A DNA stretch of 64,000 bases from Paenibacillus sp. HW567. Its GTDB lineage: Bacteria > Bacillota > Bacilli > Paenibacillales > Paenibacillaceae. Position 1 is the stretch's first letter; every line of letters starts with the position of its first letter. The stretch lies in NCBI RefSeq assembly GCF_000374185.1, contig NZ_KB910518.1:1296546-1360545 (forward strand), given 5' to 3'. Of this stretch, positions 38,584 through 46,284 are shown one piece after another. A program made the position numbers and the translations under genes. The notes beneath the pieces are model-generated. The model had not been told where the DNA came from and ran no database searches. It saw only the letters and a list, made by a program, of their open reading frames with translations.

Positions 38584-40431
38584 ATGGCCGGATACCGATT
38601 TAAGAACAGTACAATCCGCAATTTGTGGAAAAATATGAAGCTGCGAACAAAGCTGATCCTCTGTTTTGTACTGCTGATCTCGGTTCCTTCGGTGACTAAC
38701 GCCGTTATCAACTATAAGACAAGCTCAGACATCATTGTCAGCAATGCAGAGGACAGCATCCTGGAGATCGTAAGGAAGAAAACCGAGATTAGCGACCTGA
38801 TGCTGAATACTATCGAATCCAGAACCATCGACCTCATCTCCGACCCGGATTTGTTCACGCTGTTTAACCGGCAGCGGCCGCAAAGCGATGTTGAATTGCT
38901 GCAAATGGACCGTAAGGCCACGGGAATTCTGAACAAGTATTTTCGCAACGGGCAGGATTTCTATACGGTACAGCTTGTTACCAGCTACTATAGCTTTGGA
39001 GGCGGGGCCACGTCGTATACCAGCAATTCCACTTTTGTATCGGTTCCTCCGCTTGGGTTCACGCATTCTTATATTTACCAACAAATCGCAGAGGCAAAAG
39101 GGAGCCTGCTGTGGTTCCCTACATACGACTGGACAAGAATATTCGCACAGCCGGAGCTAGGCGGGATGGACGCCAAATTCCGTATGGTCTTCTCTACAGG
39201 ACGGCTGCTGAATATCTCTCCCATCATAGACGGTATGAGCCGAAGCTGGCCTCAGGAGGTGGAGCGGCCGGTGCTGCTGATTAATTTTAATGAAGAGTAT
39301 TACCGGCAATTGATGGCTCAGACGGCTGCCGTGCAGGGGTCTTATTTCTATGTGGTATCCAGGGAAGGGCAGATCGTCACCCACCCGGACAATTCACTGC
39401 TAGGCATGACGGACGGGAATAAGTGGTATAAAAATCAATTCAAATCCGCTTCCGGCACTGCACTCGTCAACGCAGGCAAGGAGGATGTATTGATTGGTTA
39501 TGCTTCTTCCGCCGTTACCGGCTGGGTAACCGTATACGTTGTCCCCTACCGCCAGTTGCTCCGCAACCTGCCCACCGTCAGCTATACGGATCTGTTGGTT
39601 ACGCTGGTGCTGCTTCTGCTGTCGGTCGCCATTTCTTATGTGATTTCCAGCCACCTGACGAGGCCGATCAAAAGAATCATGGCGGCGATTCAACTAACCG
39701 GGGCCGGTGACTTCTCCACCAAGCTTCCCGACCAGTCGCAATTGGAATTTCGCATTCTCGTCAAGCGGTACAATCAGATGAATGAGCGTATTCTTGAGCT
39801 GATAGAGGAAAATTACAAAAGCACCAGACGCGAAAAAGAAGCAGAGATGCTGGCGCTCAACCTCCAGCTTAATCCCCACTTCCTTTACAACACGCTCAAT
39901 ATCATCAATTGGATGGCTCTGGAGCGGGACGAAAATGAAATCAGTCAAATGATCGTCAGCCTCTCCACCATGCTCCAGTACACCGTCAACAACGGACAGG
40001 AGGAGGTGCTGCTCGTGGATGATCTGAACTGGCTGAAGAGCTACACTCATATTATGGAGAAACGTTATGCGGGCATTTTACAGATTCAATATGATGTGGA
40101 GGATATGCCACCCGGTACCGTTGTTCCAAAGCTGTTCCTGCAGCCTATCGTTGAGAATGCAATTATCCATAGCATGGAGGCGGCTGAGCGTGACGGGCAG
40201 ATTATGATTACCGGGCGGAAAGCTGGGGAGCGGCTGTATTTCTCGGTCTCGGATAACGGAGCCGGGATGTCCAAAACGCATATCGAGGCGCTGCTTATCC
40301 ATGATGCCGGAGGCATTGGGCTGAGAAATGTCAGAAAACGTCTGAAATTGATGTACGGCGATATGGCGGAGCTGCAGATTCAATCCGAGATCGGGGCGGG
40401 AACGGCCGTGACCGTAGTAATTCCTTTTTAA
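38584..40431 (+). CDS. Sensor histidine kinase, YesM-type
   Basis: A 615-aa membrane kinase. TM1 is at about residues 18-40 (LRTKLILCFVLLISVPSV). A Cache-like extracytoplasmic domain follows (about 41-335, ending in a FYVVSREGQIVTHPD module), then TM2 (about 337-360, LLVTLVLLLLSVAIS), HAMP, the His_kinase domain with phospho-acceptor His432 in LNPHFLYNTLN, and an ATPase domain with QPIVENAIIHSME and DNGAGM. The ATG at 38584 has GGAGGA upstream; open frame extends further back to 38458 without a site. Partner of the response regulator at 36465, in the unusual order regulator first and kinase second, separated by a 570-bp repeat-filled gap. Confidence 0.9.
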   Translation: MAGYRFKNSTIRNLWKNMKLRTKLILCFVLLISVPSVTNAVINYKTSSDIIVSNAEDSILEIVRKKTEISDLMLNTIESRTIDLISDPDLFTLFNRQRPQSDVELLQMDRKATGILNKYFRNGQDFYTVQLVTSYYSFGGGATSYTSNSTFVSVPPLGFTHSYIYQQIAEAKGSLLWFPTYDWTRIFAQPELGGMDAKFRMVFSTGRLLNISPIIDGMSRSWPQEVERPVLLINFNEEYYRQLMAQTAAVQGSYFYVVSREGQIVTHPDNSLLGMTDGNKWYKNQFKSASGTALVNAGKEDVLIGYASSAVTGWVTVYVVPYRQLLRNLPTVSYTDLLVTLVLLLLSVAISYVISSHLTRPIKRIMAAIQLTGAGDFSTKLPDQSQLEFRILVKRYNQMNERILELIEENYKSTRREKEAEMLALNLQLNPHFLYNTLNIINWMALERDENEISQMIVSLSTMLQYTVNNGQEEVLLVDDLNWLKSYTHIMEKRYAGILQIQYDVEDMPPGTVVPKLFLQPIVENAIIHSMEAAERDGQIMITGRKAGERLYFSVSDNGAGMSKTHIEALLIHDAGGIGLRNVRKRLKLMYGDMAELQIQSEIGAGTAVTVVIPF

Positions 40432-40580
40432 ACTCGCATGTTTCCTGCCTATTCTCCAAATAACCTGCTTCTTAGCTTAATGTTTTTTGGCTATATAATG
40501 AATAAGGGTTTGATGTAAAACTCGTATAAGTGCAAACATCCTTTTATAAGGGTATTCTCTAAGAAATGGGGTGTTCAAGT

Positions 40581-40697
40581 ATGGAAGCCAACAATGATTT
40601 AAGGAAGCTCATTAAGTTAACGGGAGAGCGTGCAAAGCTGGACGCGAAGGCAAACGGAACTTATGTTGTCTATAAAACTTATAGTTCATTTATATAG
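40581..40697 (+). pseudogene. Small 38-aa frame, possibly a truncated gene
   Basis: ATG at 40581 opens a frame reading MEANNDLRKLIKLTGERAK and ending YVVYKTYSSFI. It looks like a genuine charged small-protein N-terminus that is cut off where the TTATAGTTCA motif and the AraC operator begin. Inference: regulatory DNA moved in and disrupted a small gene. GGGGTG lies upstream as a weak ribosome-binding site. It could also be a short leader peptide. Confidence 0.35.
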
Positions 40698-40730
40698 CAG
40701 GTTGAAATGATTAAAAATAAGGTTGGAATT
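40696..40730 (+). promoter_or_regulatory. AraC-type operator, site 2 (identical to 19655-19689)
   Basis: The 35-bp block is identical to site 1, with GGTTGAAAT at 40700-40708 and GGTTGGAAT at 40721-40729, a 21-bp period. The similar GTACAGCATGTATTATT stretch follows. It stands about 185 bp before the 1146-aa secreted protein. It predicts co-regulation with the GH127 operon by the AraC protein at 18750-19640. Confidence 0.65.
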
Positions 40731-40914
40731 TATGATTTTCTTTTACGGTACAGCATGTATTATTGTAGATGAATTGCTATATTTTTGAAATATCGCAATT
40801 GAGGGCAAAAAAACCAAGAGAGGAGGAGAAACCGGTAGATTCATAGAAGGCTTCGAGCAACGTAGAGGAAGAGGAAACGTACTGTACATTCCGATTTCCA
40901 AGGAGGTTCAATCT

Positions 40915-43900
40915 ATGCTGGAGAAGATTCAAGTCCCATTCGTGAAAAGGACATCTTTAAGTGTAATCTTCATTGCTGCAGCCTTAAGTTTTCTATGGTT
41001 TGCCCGACCTGCTTATGCATATGATTTGTCAAACAGCACCTTCCAGATCAGCACCGGATCAAACGGCGACATATCCAGCCTGAAGCTGACCGGAGACAAT
41101 TTTCCCACCAACTACGTTATGAATGCAAGCAATGCCCCCAACCAGAACACAGCGGATCATCAATGGCTTGGCGAGCTGATGTTCACCTACCGGCTGAATA
41201 ACGGCGCCTGGACCAAAGCCTGGACCAGCAAGTCGGCCGATGCCCGCACGCAGAGCCAATCCGGCAGCTCAGTCAACATTGTCTATCAAAATTCCGGCAA
41301 TGCCGAAGGAATCCGTAATTTCCGGGTGAATGAAAGCTATTCTCTTGTAAACGATTACTTGCTCTGGCAGATTCAAGTGACCAACACCAGCTCACAGACA
41401 CTGGAGATCGGTGACTTCGGCCTGCCGCTTCCCTTCAATGAATTCTGGACCGGAGGAAGCAATGAGCAGATTTATGAGACACGCGTGGTTACGCAATCCT
41501 TCATCGGCAATAACAGCTCTTATGTCACTGCACAGCGGCCAAGCGGCATCGGTCCGTCCCTCCTGCTAGTCCCTGATGCCACAAGCGGAGCAGGTTTTGA
41601 GTATATGGACAACTGGCGCATCGAGGATCATCCCGGCAGCAAATGGGCGGGCGATCAGGGGGGCTGGGTGGAAGGTCTCTCGGTCTACTACATCCACTCC
41701 AATGTAATCAAAAGCACCGGCAGAGGCTACCTGCCCAACAGCAGCCTGACACTCGCGCCGGGAGCAAGCAAGACGTATGGCTTCAAATTTTTCAAATCGG
41801 CCAGCGAGCAAGCCACCAAGGACCGGCTGTATTCCGAAGGGCTGATCGACACCACCGTAGTTCCGGGCATGATTGTGCCGGCCAACCAGACCGCCAAATT
41901 CGATCTCCGCACCTCCAAGACGATCACTTCCGTTACCGCACAATATCCGTCTGAAACAACTGTAACCTCGCTCGGCACAACCTCCGGCGACCACAAGCTG
42001 TATTCGCTGCAGATGAGTCACCTGGGCCAGAACAACATCACTGTTAATTACGGCAGCGGGGAAAAGACAACTCTGCAGTTCTACGCCATCGAAGCGGTGG
42101 ATGCGGCACTCCAGCGTCATGCGACCTTCATGGTGAACAATCAGCAGTGGAACGTGCCGGGAGATATCCGGGATAAGGCGTTCGACGACTGGATGATGCA
42201 GACCAACACCAAACGCAATAACTTTGCAGGGTACTGGGGTTGGGGCGATGACTGGGGTTACACGCATGCCCAGTTCCTTGCCGAGAAGAACGTCCAGAAG
42301 CCAATCGCCTCCGAAATCACTGCACTGGATCAGTATCTGGATATAACGATTTGGAAGAATCTGATGGCTGACCATCATACCGATTATCTGGTGCCCGACT
42401 TCCTCATGGCGCCGCCGAACACTACCCCAACCTACCGGGGGTATGCTTACCCGCATATTTACAACACCTATTTCAGCATGTATAAGATTTCCAAGCTCTA
42501 TCCCGGCCTGATCACCTACAAAGAGCCGAGAACCACTTATCTGCTGCGGGCCTACAACATTATGAAAGCGCTGTATGACGGGCCTGTCGCCTACAACTGG
42601 AACACCGGTCTGATGGGAGAGGTGACCACACCCGATATTATCAAAGCCTTGCAGGATGAAGGGTACACCACCCAGGCTAACGACATCATCGCGAAAATGA
42701 ATACCAAATACAACAATTTTGCCAATACCACTTATCCGTACGGCTCGGAATACAACTATGACAACACGGGTGAAGAAGCCGTTTACATGCTTGCCAAGAT
42801 GAAGAACAACACCACCATCAAGAATAAAATCAATACCAAAACCCGCGCGGTCCGCGGCAAAATGCCTGTCTGGTATTTCTATACCGATCCGGTGACCATC
42901 AACGGGGAGCCCTGGTGGCAATTCCAGTACACGGCCTCTCTGGCCGGTACCGCAATGGATGATTGGGTGCGCAACAATTCCTCGACTCCAGAGGTTGAGC
43001 AGCGGCTCAGCTACGCAGCCAAGCTTGCCAATCTGAATGCCATCAACTCCGGTCAGATCAGCAGCGATCCGGCGGATATCGGGGCTGTGTCCTGGACGTA
43101 TCAAGCCATGAAAGGCAACAATGGTGCGCTCGGCCTTGACGGCGGCCCATTGTTCAACGGCTGGCGGGGAATGTCCGGTGAAGCGGATCTCGGTTTGTTC
43201 GGCGCAATCAAGCTTCTAAGCTCCGATGTGGCTGTTGACCCGATCTTCGGCCTCTACGGGTATGGCTGCGAAGTAACCGACAGCGGCAGTAATTATATTG
43301 TCATTCCTAAAGACGGGGTATTTCAACGTCTGAATCTGATCACGGAAAAATGGGGCATGACCCTGGAACGCGACAGATACAGCCTGGCGACAGTCGCCAA
43401 AGCGAAGAACGCCGTCAGCTTCACGCTCAGCAATATAACGCCGGGTACAGCCCACACCACAAAGGTGGCATTTAACGGGCTTGCCGCCGGAACCTATAAC
43501 GTAACCATCAACAATGCGGCCTCCGGCAGCTTCACGGCAGCAGCCGGCCAGACGGCAACAGCCAGCCTGAATATCGGTACGGCTGCAAGCTATGATGTGA
43601 AGATTGAGCAGGGAACGCCTGCTCCGGTGTCAAACATCATCGTCAAATACAACATGAACCAGACCTCGGGAACAACGGTTACGGATTCCTCGTACGGCGG
43701 TAACCATGCAACGCTGACGGGAACGACTTCCTGGGTTGCCGGCCGCACCGGAGCAGGCAATGCGCTGAGTCTTAGCGGCACTAGCGGTTACGCCACTCTG
43801 CCTGCCGGAGTTGTCAGCCAGCTTAGCGACTTTACAATCTCGGCCTGGGTACGGATTACAGCCAATAGCGACTGGGCGCGAATCTTTGATTTCGGCACCG

Positions 43901-44355
43901 ATACGACGACTAATATGTTCCTGGCTCCTCAGATCGGGGGAGGCGGCATGCGCTTTGCCATTACAACCGGAGGCAACGGTGCCGAAGAGCAGCTTACGGC
44001 ATCTGCTCCGCTTGCTGTAGGGCAATGGAAGCATGTGGCTGTGACATTGTCGGGCACGACGGGCCGCCTGTATGTTGACGGCGTGCAGGTTGCCGTCAAT
44101 ACCAGCATGACGCTGAAGCCCGCAAGTCTCGGCAACACCACTCAGAACTATATTGGCAAATCCCAATATGGCGATCCCAACCTGAACGGTGCGGTCGATG
44201 ATTTCATCATCTACAGCCGTGCGCTCAGCGCCTCCGAAATCGCCTCCCTGTTCAGCGGAGCAGTGATTCAGAACGCTGCCCCGGAGAGCGCCGATGTGCT
44301 GACTTCCCAACCGCCTGCTCAAGAAACGGAGGGAGCGCAGCCCGCAGATCATTAA
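40915..44355 (+). CDS. Secreted DUF5695-like protein with C-terminal LamG domain
   Basis: A 1146-aa exported protein, clearly paralogous to the first 1230 residues or so of the giant protein at 25452. Signal peptide at about 1-35 (ends RPAYA before YDLSN). The DUF5695-like region spans about 36-900 and shares long runs with the paralog: FDDWMM, YWGWGDDWG and GYAYPHIYNTYFSMYKI. A LamG-type domain spans about 907-1120 (IIVKYNMNQTSGTTV, RIFDFGTDTTTNMF). There are no SLH motifs, so it should be released rather than wall-bound. AAGGAGG precedes the ATG by 8 bases. The enzymatic activity is unknown; the helical, aromatic-rich core suggests an (alpha/alpha)-barrel glycosidase or lyase, which is speculation. 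Confidence 0.85.
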   Translation: MLEKIQVPFVKRTSLSVIFIAAALSFLWFARPAYAYDLSNSTFQISTGSNGDISSLKLTGDNFPTNYVMNASNAPNQNTADHQWLGELMFTYRLNNGAWTKAWTSKSADARTQSQSGSSVNIVYQNSGNAEGIRNFRVNESYSLVNDYLLWQIQVTNTSSQTLEIGDFGLPLPFNEFWTGGSNEQIYETRVVTQSFIGNNSSYVTAQRPSGIGPSLLLVPDATSGAGFEYMDNWRIEDHPGSKWAGDQGGWVEGLSVYYIHSNVIKSTGRGYLPNSSLTLAPGASKTYGFKFFKSASEQATKDRLYSEGLIDTTVVPGMIVPANQTAKFDLRTSKTITSVTAQYPSETTVTSLGTTSGDHKLYSLQMSHLGQNNITVNYGSGEKTTLQFYAIEAVDAALQRHATFMVNNQQWNVPGDIRDKAFDDWMMQTNTKRNNFAGYWGWGDDWGYTHAQFLAEKNVQKPIASEITALDQYLDITIWKNLMADHHTDYLVPDFLMAPPNTTPTYRGYAYPHIYNTYFSMYKISKLYPGLITYKEPRTTYLLRAYNIMKALYDGPVAYNWNTGLMGEVTTPDIIKALQDEGYTTQANDIIAKMNTKYNNFANTTYPYGSEYNYDNTGEEAVYMLAKMKNNTTIKNKINTKTRAVRGKMPVWYFYTDPVTINGEPWWQFQYTASLAGTAMDDWVRNNSSTPEVEQRLSYAAKLANLNAINSGQISSDPADIGAVSWTYQAMKGNNGALGLDGGPLFNGWRGMSGEADLGLFGAIKLLSSDVAVDPIFGLYGYGCEVTDSGSNYIVIPKDGVFQRLNLITEKWGMTLERDRYSLATVAKAKNAVSFTLSNITPGTAHTTKVAFNGLAAGTYNVTINNAASGSFTAAAGQTATASLNIGTAASYDVKIEQGTPAPVSNIIVKYNMNQTSGTTVTDSSYGGNHATLTGTTSWVAGRTGAGNALSLSGTSGYATLPAGVVSQLSDFTISAWVRITANSDWARIFDFGTDTTTNMFLAPQIGGGGMRFAITTGGNGAEEQLTASAPLAVGQWKHVAVTLSGTTGRLYVDGVQVAVNTSMTLKPASLGNTTQNYIGKSQYGDPNLNGAVDDFIIYSRALSASEIASLFSGAVIQNAAPESADVLTSQPPAQETEGAQPADH

Positions 44356-44364
44356 GGATGAAGG

Positions 44365-44401
44365 GGGTGTCTCGAAAGCCTTGAAACTGGCTGGGACACC
44401 C
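44365..44401 (+). terminator. Terminator-like hairpin after the 1146-aa protein gene
   Basis: GGGTGTC at 44365-44371 pairs with GACACCC at 44395-44401, and the inner AGCC pairs with GGCT. It is 10 bp after the stop; only a short T stretch follows. Confidence 0.6.
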
Positions 44402-44524
44402 TACTTTAAAATAGGAGAATTCATAAATGAAGATACGTATGAAGGACTAATTGATATTCCCTTAAGCCTAAATTTGTACACATATTTTCATAACGACCCA
44501 GTATTCTATTTTTCCGAGGAATAA
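44381..44524 (+). pseudogene. C-terminal fragment of an unidentified protein
   Basis: A frame with no proper start reads KLAGTPYFKIGEFINEDTY and continues to HNDPVFYFSEE before a stop at 44522-44524. The composition looks protein-like (balanced charged and aromatic residues, A+T-rich codons), unlike its surroundings. It may be the tail of a lost accessory or immunity-type gene. No homolog is recognised. Confidence 0.3.
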
Positions 44525-44718
44525 TATAAATAGGCAATCAATGGGTTTAGAGGGGACGCATTCTTTAGAGAGTGTGTCTCTTTCTATATTCTGATAGTGG
44601 CAGGGTATTAGGGGCATGCCCCTAAAAGCGAATTTGTATATCCCGATTCAGGGCTTGCTACAACACGAGACATACTCTGACCTGTCGAGAAAAAAGAAGG
44701 GGGCTAAAAACGAGTGGA

Positions 44719-44765
44719 TTGACTTTTTGTGTCTACAATATTATATTTATTGTGGACACAAAAAG
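44719..44765 (+). promoter_or_regulatory. Promoter with overlapping 18-bp inverted repeat, RHH gene
   Basis: TTGACT (44719-44724) and TATATT (44742-44747) are spaced 17 bp, an excellent sigma-A promoter. The inverted repeat CTTTTTGTGTCTACAATA (44723-44740) and its complement (44748-44765, one mismatch) overlaps it and is centred on the -10. The layout predicts repression by a dimeric DNA-binding protein, most simply autorepression by the ribbon-helix-helix protein 13 bp downstream. Confidence 0.65.
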
Positions 44766-44777
44766 TGAGGTGAAGAT

Positions 44778-44957
44778 ATGTCGTCCAAAAAGATGGGGCG
44801 TCCTCCATCTGACAATCCCAAAAGCGACATTATTCGGATACGTGTCGATCAAGCTACCTTGAGTAAACTTGATGCATGCACAGAAAAGTTGAATACTACT
44901 CGTTCGGATATCGTTCGCAAAGGGATTGAGAAGATGTATGATGATCTCCAAAAATAA
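44778..44957 (+). CDS. Ribbon-helix-helix (CopG/Arc-type) DNA-binding protein
   Basis: A 59-aa protein starting MSSKKMGRPPSDNPKSD and continuing IIRIRVDQATLSKLDACTE, then TTRSDIVRKGIEKMYDD. The pattern is a GRPP N-arm, a beta-strand with alternating basic residues and two helices: the MetJ/Arc/CopG fold found in antitoxins, plasmid-copy regulators and mobile-element repressors. GAGGTGAAG is the ribosome-binding site. It is preceded by a promoter covered by an inverted repeat. No toxin gene follows; a 25-codon frame at 44941-45018 overlaps its end and a hairpin-like GGAAGCGGCG...CGCCACTTCC. It may be a solitary relic of a mobile element. Confidence 0.75.
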   Translation: MSSKKMGRPPSDNPKSDIIRIRVDQATLSKLDACTEKLNTTRSDIVRKGIEKMYDDLQK

Positions 44958-45081
44958 AGAAGGAAGCGGCGCGTCCCGCGAAGAACACCGCCACTTCCTG
45001 AACGCAATCGCCAAATGAGCAGATCGCATAAATATCCTATCATGTGCAGCAATCTCATTCAAGCGACGGAGATAAAATCTG

Positions 45082-45461
45082 AGGGCAATCGCTTACGAAA
45101 TGAACTAAGAACAGGGAAAACAAGTGAAACGGTAAGATTGGCTGGTCCGATCAGAAATAAAAGCAGAAATGCCGTTGTTGAAGCGAGATTGGGCGGTTCG
45201 ATCTGAAATAACGGCATACATGCCGTTGTTGGAGCGAGATTGGATGGTTCGATCTGAAATAACGGCAGAAATGCTGTTGTTGGACCAAGATCGGATGGTT
45301 CGACCAAAAATAACGGCAGAAATGCCGTTGTTGGGACGAGGAGTGGTGAAGTGGGGAAATTCCACCTCAGTTACCTGGCAAATAGGGTGAGCACTTCCGA
45401 AACCATTATTTCCTAAAACTTTGAGTACAGGGGTTTGAAAAAATCCGTAAACGATTGCCCT
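45082..45461 (+). repeat. TIR-bounded tandem-repeat element, copy 2
   Basis: AGGGCAATCGCTTACG at 45082-45097 and CGTAAACGATTGCCCT at 45446-45461 are 16-bp terminal inverted repeats with one mismatch. The left arm (AAATGAACTAAGAACAGGG) and right arm (GAAGTGGGGAAATTCCACCTC onward) match copy 3. The centre (about 45160-45345) has three to four 51-bp units with the dyad AACGGCAGAAATGCCGTT. No transposase is encoded. It fills most of the gap between the RHH gene and the gene at 45488; no target duplication is evident at the ends. Confidence 0.85.
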
Positions 45462-45487
45462 GGAAAAAATCTCATAGGAGGTTGAGC

Positions 45488-45796
45488 ATGAATTCCATTC
45501 TAGAAGCACTATATAGAGGGCAATTTCATCCCGAAGAGGCGATTGTACCGTCTCATCCTGAATATCGACCGTTAAGACGACAAATTGCAGCTATGACGGA
45601 ACAATGGAAAAAAAGACTGAGCGAGGAAGAGTTTTGTGAGCTTGAGGAATTGTTCGACTTGTGTGACAGGTCTGATGGTATGCACATCGAAGCAGCTTTT
45701 CTTCATGGATTAAAGCTTGGGTCCTCTATTATGATCGAAGTAATGACCGCACGCGAGGAGTTGGTTCAGAATGCTTCTTCGAGCAAGTCATTATGA
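45488..45796 (+). CDS. Small hypothetical protein, DUF6809-like
   Basis: A 102-aa, mostly helical cytoplasmic protein (MNSILEALYRGQFHPEE, then LSEEEFCELEELFDLCD, then FLHGLKLGSSIMIEVM). The pattern of a short N-terminal helix, acidic middle and FxxGxxLGxxxMIEV end resembles a small family in Paenibacillus and relatives that I recall as DUF6809; not searched. AGGAGG lies 7 bases before the ATG at 45488. Such genes are common next to mobile DNA, and their role is unknown. It directly follows repeat element copy 2. Confidence 0.65.
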   Translation: MNSILEALYRGQFHPEEAIVPSHPEYRPLRRQIAAMTEQWKKRLSEEEFCELEELFDLCDRSDGMHIEAAFLHGLKLGSSIMIEVMTAREELVQNASSSKSL

Positions 45797-45811
45797 CTAA
45801 ACAGCGACTCA

Positions 45812-46036
45812 ATGACTTCTGTTTTTGGGACCTTCAAGGGTAAATTTCTTGATTTGATAGGAATAGGGACTGTCCTGTCAAATTTAAATGGAATAATAGA
45901 ATACAAGTTTGATGAAGAAGATATAGATTGTGGGATAGTTTTCCCGAAATATCATGGTATATATGTAGGAACAAATGAATGGAGTGATGAAAGCCCTATA
46001 ACCCACATTAGTGTTTATGATCTTTACTTGGCTTGA
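45812..46036 (+). CDS. Small hypothetical protein, possibly the C-terminal part of a larger gene
   Basis: A 74-aa A+T-rich frame reading FKGKFLDLIGIGTVLSNLN, then EDIDCGIVFPKYHGIYV and WSDESPITHISVYDLYLA. It reads like the end of a soluble protein of the kind found as immunity or phage-associated hypotheticals; the N-terminus seems missing and no good ribosome-binding site precedes the ATG. A strong terminator about 90 bp downstream suggests it is the end of a real transcription unit. Probably a remnant. Confidence 0.4.
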   Translation: MTSVFGTFKGKFLDLIGIGTVLSNLNGIIEYKFDEEDIDCGIVFPKYHGIYVGTNEWSDESPITHISVYDLYLA

Positions 46037-46127
46037 TAATAAAGAGACGTAACGATCTTTTGAAAAAAATATCATCTTTTAAAAGTCTTTGTGAAATTTC
46101 CTTTTGTGTTAAAGATATATTTACAAG

Positions 46128-46160
46128 AATGGGTGGCTTCGGTCATCCATTATTTTTTTT
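46128..46160 (+). terminator. Rho-independent terminator
   Basis: AATGGGTG pairs with CATCCATT across a GCTTCGGT loop and runs into a stretch of eight Ts. It closes the small-gene patch before the acyltransferase. Confidence 0.85.
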
Positions 46161-46284
46161 ACCTCCAGCATTACAGAAATAAACGCTGATCTTAACCAAT
46201 TTGCAACTTGTTTCAGTTTTCGGGTACTTATAATTAACTACACAGACTATCGTATAAATTCAGACAAGGGCAGGTAAGGGCAGC

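Noticed and set aside
41566..43104. 512-codon open frame on the minus strand opposite the 1146-aa protein gene
   Set aside because: Composition reads as a shadow (His/Gly/Val/Arg-rich, no motifs), and the plus-strand gene has a signal peptide, a ribosome-binding site and a paralog.
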